Shown in pieces: positions 39,223 through 45,304 of a DNA stretch of 45,304 bases. The DNA comes from JAZRWQ01 sp045541395 (lineage in GTDB: Bacteria; Bacillota; Clostridia; Oscillospirales; UMGS1783), in assembly GCA_045541395.1 (NCBI GenBank), contig JAZQIZ010000026.1, forward strand, positions 1 to 45,304, read 5' to 3'. A program made the position numbers and the translations under genes. Below the pieces are notes generated by a model. That model was not told the DNA's origin. It ran no database searches and was given only the letters and a program-made list of their open reading frames with translations. The number at the start of each line of letters is the position of its first letter. Positions within the stretch are counted from its first letter, which is position 1.

Positions 39223-40416
39223 ATGGAATCCTTAAAAACTTTATATAAAATAGGCACAGGGCCTTCCAGCTCCCATACTATGGGGCCTCAACGGGCGGCT
39301 TTAGAGTTTAAGAATGAGTATTCTGAAGCAGACCGCTTTAAGGTAATACTTTTAGGCTCCCTTGCGAAGACCGGCAAGGGCCACAGGACAGACTATATTA
39401 TAGAACAGAGCTTTATGCCGATACCCTGCGAGATCGTCTTTGATATAGAGACCGACACCCCTTACCACCCCAACACTATGGTTCTTTATGCTTATAAAGA
39501 AGGGGCGCAAATAGGTAGGTCTGAGTTTTACAGTATTGGCGGCGGACTTATTGAAAAGAAGGGGCAGCCCAAGGAAGAGAGCAAGGATATTTACCCGCAA
39601 AAGAGCTTTGCCGAAATTATTGAATACTGCCAAAAAGAAAAAATAAGGCTTTGGCAGTATGTTGAAAGGTATGAAGGCAAAGAAATCTGGGATTACCTTA
39701 AAAAGATATGGCGCACTATGGATGAGGCTATTGAGCGGGGAATTGAGGCCGACGGTATTATTTTCGGCGGTCTTGATGTACAAAAAAAGGCTAAACAGCT
39801 TTATAATCACCGCCATATAGATGAAAGCAGGGAAACAAGAGAGAACCGTCTTGTTTGCGCATATGCTTTTGCCTGCAGTGAAGAAAACGCATCCTGCGGA
39901 ACTATAGTTACTGCGCCTACCTGCGGTTCATGCGGTGTGCTTCCTGCGGTTTTAAAATACGTAAGCGAAAAGTGTTCTTTTAACGAAACAGAGATCTTGC
40001 ACGCCCTTGCAGCAGCAGGCGTTATAGGCAACGTTATTCGCACAAATGCTTCCATAAGCGGCGCAGAATGCGGTTGTCAGGCGGAAATAGGAACTGCCTG
40101 CTCTATGGCGGCGGCAGCTTTGGGAGAAATGTACAGCATGAGCCTGAACCAGATAGAATATGCCGCGGAGGTTGCTTTGGAGCATCATTTAGGGCTTACA
40201 TGCGACCCGATTTTAGGGCTTGTTCAGATACCCTGTATAGAAAGAAATGCAGTAGCGGCTATGAGGGCCATTAACGCGGTAAATCTGGCAAATTTCCTTG
40301 CAGACTCAAGGAAGATATCTTTTGATCTTGTTGTACAGACTATGTATGAAACCGGCAAGGATCTACCCTACCATTACAGAGAAACAAGCGAAGGCGGCCT
40401 GGCAAAACTGTACTGA
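39223..40416 (+). CDS. sdaA: L-serine ammonia-lyase, iron-sulfur-dependent, single chain
   Basis: 397 residues from the ATG at 39223 (ribosome binding site gaggtg). A GTG nine bases upstream overlaps that site. It deaminates L-serine to pyruvate and ammonia. The N-terminal beta-type domain has GTGPSSSHTMGPQRAA. The alpha-type catalytic domain, from about 180, carries the cluster cysteines in ASCGTIVTAPTCGSCG, AECGCQAEIGTACSMAAAA and LTCDPILGLVQIPCIERN. Both domains are fused in one chain, as in E. coli SdaA (454 residues) but shorter. Confidence 0.94.
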   Translation: MESLKTLYKIGTGPSSSHTMGPQRAALEFKNEYSEADRFKVILLGSLAKTGKGHRTDYIIEQSFMPIPCEIVFDIETDTPYHPNTMVLYAYKEGAQIGRSEFYSIGGGLIEKKGQPKEESKDIYPQKSFAEIIEYCQKEKIRLWQYVERYEGKEIWDYLKKIWRTMDEAIERGIEADGIIFGGLDVQKKAKQLYNHRHIDESRETRENRLVCAYAFACSEENASCGTIVTAPTCGSCGVLPAVLKYVSEKCSFNETEILHALAAAGVIGNVIRTNASISGAECGCQAEIGTACSMAAAALGEMYSMSLNQIEYAAEVALEHHLGLTCDPILGLVQIPCIERNAVAAMRAINAVNLANFLADSRKISFDLVVQTMYETGKDLPYHYRETSEGGLAKLY

Positions 40417-40525
40417 AAAAATGAGTTGGACCGAAAAAATAAATATACCAAATCGGCACGGGTAAAAACATTTACTGTTTGCCACGGCTTGATGCATAAT
40501 TTTTATATTATACTTTCTATGGTTA

Positions 40526-40554
40526 AAATCAGGTGTATTATACACCTGATTTTT
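40526..40554. terminator. Probable terminator of sdaA
   Basis: The stem aaatcaggtgta/tacacctgattt with a short loop is followed by T residues, 110 bases after the sdaA stop. The stretch between (40417-40525) holds no gene and only a weak TATACT box at 40510-40515. Confidence 0.75.
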
Positions 40555-40595
40555 GCTTTTCTATCCCCAAAGAACGAACAGCCTTAAAAAAGAGT

Positions 40596-40624
40596 AAGAG
40601 GTTCGGATAAACCGAACCTCTTTG
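40596..40624 (-). terminator. Terminator of the giant surface protein gene
   Basis: The stem aagaggttcgg/ccgaacctctt with loop ataaa is flanked by an A-rich side on the plus strand, giving a T run on the minus strand about 17 bases after the stop codon. Confidence 0.85.
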
Positions 40625-40640
40625 TTATTTAAGGAGAGAA

Positions 40641-43600
40641 TTACTTAGAGATAGATTCTCTTTTTTTAATGAATAAGGTGATGCCGAAGCTTAAGGAAAT
40701 AACTACGGACAGGATCACAAATACCAGCATTGTGCTATCTGCAGTTGCAGGAGATTCCTTATCGGTCTCTTCTTCCTCATCTTCTGCAGGCTCTTCGGAA
40801 GGCTCATCTTCAATGAGGTCATCTTCTTCGGGTTCATCTTCAATGAGGTCATCTTCTTCGGGCTCATCTTCAATGAGGTCATCTTCGTTAGGATCTTCGG
40901 GATCGGTAGGATCTTCAGGATCTTCGGGATCGGTAGGATCCTCAGGATCTTCGGGATCGGTAGGACCACCGGGCTGTTCGGGATCGGTGGGATCGCCGGG
41001 CTGTTCGGGATCCTCGGGCTCTACCATTTCAGAGGGCTCGAGAGGCTGACCTACTACCTGCAAATAGTCGATAGGCATCTGACCGCCATCCTTATTAACT
41101 GCCATAAAGGTATGTTTACCCTCTTCAAGACCTGTTACCTCGAATACCTTGTACGCACTTGCTATATTATCAGCACTAAGATCGGTTACGGTGGTTACCA
41201 ATTCGCCGTCAATATAAATATCGATATCGGCGGTCTTAGGACCACGGTAAGAGGTAATGTAGCGAATGCCTGTACCTTCGAAGTTAAGGGTGAAGTATGC
41301 ATCCTGAACATAGTTGCCGTAAATACCGGTTTTATTCTGAAGGCTTGCATCGTTGAAGAACTGCCACTGTTCGGTAGCGTCAAGCTCACCGAAGCTGTCA
41401 AGAGAAGAGAGGTCGCAAAGTTCGCCGCTGTTGGTGTAATACTGGATATAGTTATATTCAGTTACGTCAACGGTGGTCCAGATGGGAATTTCGGGGATAT
41501 CAGCGCCGTCTTCATCGGAGCCATTACCGAATACTACTTCGAAGCAGTCCATCATTACTCTTGCGCCTGTATTGGAAACGAAGGTGATCTCGTGAGCTTT
41601 ATCATCAAGGCCGGTTACTTCGTAAGCAATGTACTTGCTTGTTAAGTTATTGCCGTTGATATCATCGGCAGTGCCGTGATATACACCGTCGATATAAATA
41701 TCAACGCCGGTGCCGTAGCCGTCAGCAGGGCCGCGATAATAGAGAACGTAACGGAATGCTGTACCGGTAAAGTTTAATTTACACATAACGTCGCCGGTAA
41801 TAGCGTGAGACTGAGAATCAAAGAGGTGGCTGCCGCTGAAGCACTGGATCTCACCGTTTACCATAGTATCGGGAGCAGAGTTATCATCATCAGCGTGATC
41901 GTGAACGTTGCCTTCGGGGTCTTCGAAGGAGACATATCTGTCATCCTCATCGTCTATAGCTTCCCAGAACAGATACTCGGGATCGGATGAGAAATCATCG
42001 GGATAAACTTCATCGTCACGGAGAGCTTCTACCTCTTCCCAGAGGCCCTTAACCTGTTCATCGGTAAGAGGCAGGCTATAGATACGGGCGAGAGCTATAG
42101 AGGTACGAGACTGTCTTTCAGGGTTACCGGGGCCGGTAGTATCGGCGCCTAAGTAAACAACTCTGCCGGTTGTATCCTGAATAAACAGAGGAGCTGCACA
42201 TTCAACCTTTGCTATCTTGTTACCGTTTACAAAATAGGTTACAGTCTGGCCGTCATAAACAGCTACGTAATGATAGTACTTACCTGTTTCTACGGTCTTG
42301 GTAATGCTCTTATAAGCACCGTTATGGATCTCAAAGTCTACTGTACCGGTGTCGGTTTCTTCGTCATAGTTTGTCATATTGAAGCCGAAGCCGCCTGACT
42401 GCTGAGAACCCCAAGGAGCCTTGGAACCGCTTTCGATATTCCATTCGTTAACCTTGAAGTAACCTTCTACGGTCATACTGTAAGCCATAGAGTTTGCATA
42501 GGTACCGTAATTTGCAAGCTTAACCCACTCTTCGTTTCCTTCGAAGGTAACGGTGTTCATACCGATAGTTTCATCATATTCAACTAAGGGAGTGCCACCG
42601 ATAGTGGAGGTTAAGGTGAAGTCGTCACAATCGGAAATATCAGTTATAACTGCCTTGCCGTCGGCATCCTTATCGATCTTAACGTCAAGGATATCGGCAA
42701 CAGGATCACCTGTGGGTACTGCGATGGTAGAAAACTCTGCAGTAAGGGGATTTGCGGAAACAATGCAGTCCTGATCAACCATTACGCGGAACTTGGAGTT
42801 TACACCGTAAATTTCAAGAACATATTCTGTGCCGGGTTCAAGTCCGCCGATACCGGAGGAAATGATAGTATCGTAATTTTCATTCCAATACTGCCAGCCA
42901 ACGTAACGGGAGGCAACCTCTTCACCTGTTGCCTTATTCTTTACAACTGCCTTGAATACGCGGGTAGTAAAGGATTCTTCGGAAACTGTGGGGAACTCGA
43001 AGGAAATAAGGTTAGAGGTGGTATTGAGAATATTGATCTTAGCATCATCTTCCCAGAAGATCGCGCTGTCTTCAAGATCAAATCTGGATGCGGTATAATC
43101 AAAATCTTCAACAGTATAACCGTCGAGCATATAGGTTTCACCTACGAACTTATCGGCAGTTATATCGTACATACGGATTCTGGTATTGCTGTTTGCATCT
43201 ACTTCTACAATGTAAACCTGGCTTACATCCCACTGGCTGCCGCCGTCACCCAAGGGTATTTCAGCGCCGCGTTCGTCTGCGGAGGTATCGCCAGTTTTAA
43301 GTGTACCGGTGTTAAGCATAGTGTAGCCGGTCTGAATAATAGAAGCTTCGTCATTAATAGGCATATGGGAGTGGCCTGCGAATACTACGGCCTGAGGATA
43401 CTGGGTGTAGATGGCGTTCAGAACGGTATTTGCAGAAGATGCCCACCAATCGGTATCAGAACCTAAAACAGTGTCCTTCTGAGGAATATGCTGAATAACG
43501 AATATAGGCTTATCCTTGCCGCCTTCAGCTTCAGCCTTGGCAAGCTCCTGTCTTAACCAGTTCTGCTGATCTGCAGAATACTGATAACCGTTTACGTCTA

Positions 43601-45304
43601 CGGTTACGGCAATAAAGTGATAGCCGTTTATAACTTTATGGGATCTTGCTTCTTCGCCGAGATACTGAGTGAAGGTAGTCTGAGCTTCTTCATAGGAAGT
43701 ATAGTACTCATGGTTGCCTAAGGTTAAGAGAAGCTCGGTGCCATCCTGAACGTTGGCGTCTAAAACACTCTTAACTGCCTGCAGTTCGGAAGGCTTACCG
43801 TTATCGGAAATATCACCTGCGATAGCAACAAGGTCTAATTCTTCGTAATGGTTGCCGCTGTTCAAAGAGAGCGCATAAGCATCTCTGATAGCGTGACCGG
43901 TCTTGACTGCGCGGCCGTCGGTCTCGCTAATAATATGGGTGTCGGAGGTAACCATAAAGCGAACAACGGGCTCGAAGTCATCGGTATAATCCTTTTCATA
44001 TTCGGGAGTAGCAACAAGGCCGAACTGCGCGATATGATCGGAATAAGCGTTTGTCAGTTCCTCCTCGGTAAGAGGATCGTTATGAATTGTAAGGCCGGTA
44101 AGAACGGTGCCGGAGGGAGTGATATACTTGGTAAAGTTCTTGGCAGAGGCAGTGCAGCCACCAAGGCCTACAGCACCAAAGGAGTCACCTGCTCTGTAGC
44201 CTGCAACTGCCACCTTGGAGGAGGGAACACCGTTTACGATGATCTGGATGGTCTTGTTTACGGCGTCATAGTTACCTACAACGTGAACGTAGGAGCCAAC
44301 TTCGGGCATATCTACGCCAACTTCTGCATAACCGCCGCCTGCGTTACCAATGCAGAACACAAGTTCATCATTATAATAGTAAATTGCAGGGCCGCCGCCA
44401 TTGGTGCCGCCAACAAAATGCATTTCGCCGGAAAGGCCGGAAGGAACTACGAAGCTGGTTTCAATAGCGAAGCCATCGGTAAATGCTTCTGTAAGTTCAG
44501 CCTTATCAAATGCAAAGCCAACAGAGTTTGTGCCCTCATCGCGAACAAAACCAACAGTCTTTAAAGTCTTGCCGTTAATGTTAACGGTAAGGTTCTTAAT
44601 AGCTTCTGCTGTTGTTTTGGTTTCAGACTTGGAATATACGGAAGCGTCAACGCCGCTTTCAAGGCAGGTAAGTGCAGAGAACTTTCCGTTGCCCATATTA
44701 AATTCCAAAATCTTTTCGGTGGTTTCTACGGGTACTTCGGGTTCTTCAGGCTCTTCGGGAGTTTCTGTTACTTCAACGCCTAAAGCCTTTAAGTGAGCAT
44801 TGTACAGGCCCTTTGCATCTTCCTCTCCTGCTACTAAGGAGTAGATATTAAGATCGGTAAGAATAGTATTGGCTGGAACGCCAAAGTTTGTAAAGTTAGT
44901 AGCAGATGCTGTGGAAGCGCCTATGCCGATAGCGCCGTGATAGCCGCCCGCGTTAAATTTAGCTGCGGCAGCGGAGCCAATAAACTCGCCGTTAAGATAC
45001 AGATTGATCTTCTGGGCGGTTGCATCAAATACACCTAAAACGTGGCAATAGGTTCCAACTGCGGGCATGGTAGTCTGAACCTTAGCATAACCGGAGCCGG
45101 TATGCATTAAGAATATAAGGTTACCGCCGTTATGTTCAATACCAACACCGCCGCCGGTGGTTGCGCCTATGAACATCATTTCGCCGGAAAGGCCTTCGGG
45201 AACAACAAAGCCTGTTTCCATTGTAAAGCCCTTTGCCAGCTCGGCAGTAAGATCGGCCTTAGTGAAGTTTAAACCAACAGTGTTGGTCTTAGATGCCTTT
45301 TTAA
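40641..45304 (-). CDS. Giant cell-surface protein: LamG-like modules, metallophosphoesterase, acidic stalk, wall-sorting tail (5' end outside window)
   Basis: At least 1,553 residues. The frame runs open to the right edge, so the start is missing; positions here count from the Met at 45221. Order: LamG/jelly-roll module 1 (about 1-145), an acidic EEPEEPEVPVE linker, module 2 (170-403), a calcineurin-type phosphoesterase (414-713), module 3 (857-1067), two related beta-sandwich modules (1087-1240 and 1250-1393), a Pro/Asp/Glu repeat stalk (1394-1487), then SPATADS, a membrane segment and a KKRESISK tail. The phosphoesterase has all metal motifs: TSDTH, AGDISDNG, LGNHEYY, the QHIP His and AGHSHMP. 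It should act outside the cell on a phosphate ester. Substrate and target surface are unknown. Confidence 0.88.
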   Translation of the reverse strand, partial: KKASKTNTVGLNFTKADLTAELAKGFTMETGFVVPEGLSGEMMFIGATTGGGVGIEHNGGNLIFLMHTGSGYAKVQTTMPAVGTYCHVLGVFDATAQKINLYLNGEFIGSAAAAKFNAGGYHGAIGIGASTASATNFTNFGVPANTILTDLNIYSLVAGEEDAKGLYNAHLKALGVEVTETPEEPEEPEVPVETTEKILEFNMGNGKFSALTCLESGVDASVYSKSETKTTAEAIKNLTVNINGKTLKTVGFVRDEGTNSVGFAFDKAELTEAFTDGFAIETSFVVPSGLSGEMHFVGGTNGGGPAIYYYNDELVFCIGNAGGGYAEVGVDMPEVGSYVHVVGNYDAVNKTIQIIVNGVPSSKVAVAGYRAGDSFGAVGLGGCTASAKNFTKYITPSGTVLTGLTIHNDPLTEEELTNAYSDHIAQFGLVATPEYEKDYTDDFEPVVRFMVTSDTHIISETDGRAVKTGHAIRDAYALSLNSGNHYEELDLVAIAGDISDNGKPSELQAVKSVLDANVQDGTELLLTLGNHEYYTSYEEAQTTFTQYLGEEARSHKVINGYHFIAVTVDVNGYQYSADQQNWLRQELAKAEAEGGKDKPIFVIQHIPQKDTVLGSDTDWWASSANTVLNAIYTQYPQAVVFAGHSHMPINDEASIIQTGYTMLNTGTLKTGDTSADERGAEIPLGDGGSQWDVSQVYIVEVDANSNTRIRMYDITADKFVGETYMLDGYTVEDFDYTASRFDLEDSAIFWEDDAKINILNTTSNLISFEFPTVSEESFTTRVFKAVVKNKATGEEVASRYVGWQYWNENYDTIISSGIGGLEPGTEYVLEIYGVNSKFRVMVDQDCIVSANPLTAEFSTIAVPTGDPVADILDVKIDKDADGKAVITDISDCDDFTLTSTIGGTPLVEYDETIGMNTVTFEGNEEWVKLANYGTYANSMAYSMTVEGYFKVNEWNIESGSKAPWGSQQSGGFGFNMTNYDEETDTGTVDFEIHNGAYKSITKTVETGKYYHYVAVYDGQTVTYFVNGNKIAKVECAAPLFIQDTTGRVVYLGADTTGPGNPERQSRTSIALARIYSLPLTDEQVKGLWEEVEALRDDEVYPDDFSSDPEYLFWEAIDDEDDRYVSFEDPEGNVHDHADDDNSAPDTMVNGEIQCFSGSHLFDSQSHAITGDVMCKLNFTGTAFRYVLYYRGPADGYGTGVDIYIDGVYHGTADDINGNNLTSKYIAYEVTGLDDKAHEITFVSNTGARVMMDCFEVVFGNGSDEDGADIPEIPIWTTVDVTEYNYIQYYTNSGELCDLSSLDSFGELDATEQWQFFNDASLQNKTGIYGNYVQDAYFTLNFEGTGIRYITSYRGPKTADIDIYIDGELVTTVTDLSADNIASAYKVFEVTGLEEGKHTFMAVNKDGGQMPIDYLQVVGQPLEPSEMVEPEDPEQPGDPTDPEQPGGPTDPEDPEDPTDPEDPEDPTDPEDPNEDDLIEDEPEEDDLIEDEPEEDDLIEDEPSEEPAEDEEEETDKESPATADSTMLVFVILSVVISLSFGITLFIKKRESISK
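40801..40890 (-). repeat. 30-bp tandem repeat, three copies, encoding an acidic stalk
   Basis: Three copies start at 40801, 40831 and 40861 and differ by a few bases. Each encodes ten residues of the type EDDLIEDEPE. They form the membrane-proximal part of the stalk of the surface protein. Confidence 0.9.
40891..41025 (-). repeat. 27-bp tandem repeat, five copies, encoding a Pro-Asp-Glu stalk
   Basis: Copies start at 40891, 40918, 40945, 40972 and 40999. Each encodes nine residues of the type PEDPTDPED; the upstream copies diverge to PGDPTDPEQ. Copy number is likely to vary between strains. Confidence 0.88.

Noticed and set aside
40669..41049. Plus-strand Ser/Gly-rich frame opposite the acidic stalk
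   Set aside because: It is the mirror of the Asp/Glu/Pro repeat codons of the real gene on the minus strand.
43848..44796. Long plus-strand frames opposite the giant surface protein
   Set aside because: No ribosome binding site or family features; the minus-strand frame has clear domain motifs over the same bases.

Overview
The window reads as chromosomal DNA from an endospore-forming Firmicute of the class Clostridia, probably a gut Oscillospiraceae/Ruminococcaceae-type lineage. The support is Firmicutes gene order (yqfC-yqfD-phoH-ybeY-era-yqzL-recO), sporulation and germination genes (yqfC, yqfD, ylbJ, a gerA-type operon), two T-box leaders, a glycine riboswitch, and a sorted surface protein with an (S/N)PxT-like tail. 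No phage, IS element, CRISPR array, rRNA or integrase was seen. The taxonomic placement is inference.

Layout. 1-300: an array of short hairpins followed by a tRNA-Leu(UAG) on the minus strand. 531-3251 (minus): proB-proA plus a cytoplasmic polysaccharide-deacetylase-like gene. 3377-5964 (plus): zapA-like, DUF4321, maf, minD-like and mgsA. 5985-9299 (plus): T-box leader, hisS, aspS. 9350-10873 (plus): a YcxB-like membrane protein and an AzlC/AzlD amino-acid exporter. 10963-12651 (plus): promoter, glycine riboswitch and an AGCS sodium symporter. 12695-19791 (minus): an eight-gene run, yqfC-yqfD-phoH-ybeY-era-yqzL-recO-mutS2. 19877-24419 (plus): ylbJ and a gerA-gerC-gerB type operon, divergent from yqfC. 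24443-25051: a HAD hydrolase. 25154-28754 (plus): recA-recX-rimO-pgsA. 28775-33067 (plus): Cys-type T-box leader, cysE, cysS, recG. 33094-37235 (minus): rhamnose operon with an alpha/beta hydrolase, then rhaB, rhaA, rhaD. 37314-39115 (minus): a DUF4179 putative anti-sigma gene and its ECF-like sigma factor. 39223-40416 (plus): single-chain serine dehydratase. 40641-45304 (minus, 5' end outside the window): a giant surface protein with LamG-like modules, a calcineurin-type metallophosphoesterase, two beta-sandwich modules, an acidic repeat stalk and a wall-sorting tail.

How the genes work together. Most of the window is housekeeping: translation (hisS, aspS, cysS, ybeY, rimO, era), DNA repair (recA, recX, recG, recO, mutS2), division (zapA, minD) and amino-acid metabolism (proBA, cysE, sdaA, azlCD, AGCS). 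Three RNA leaders link amino-acid status to expression: apparent Asp and Cys T-boxes and a glycine aptamer. The sporulation block is arranged around a symmetric divergent promoter region at 19824-19853.

The most unusual items are the hairpin array at 8-177, whose constant spacers invert at mid-array so the whole can fold as nested four-way junctions, and the giant phosphoesterase surface protein. Other points worth checking are the MutS2 Smr domain that lacks the LDLR motif, the DUF4179/sigma pair, and the hydrolase that leads the rhamnose operon.
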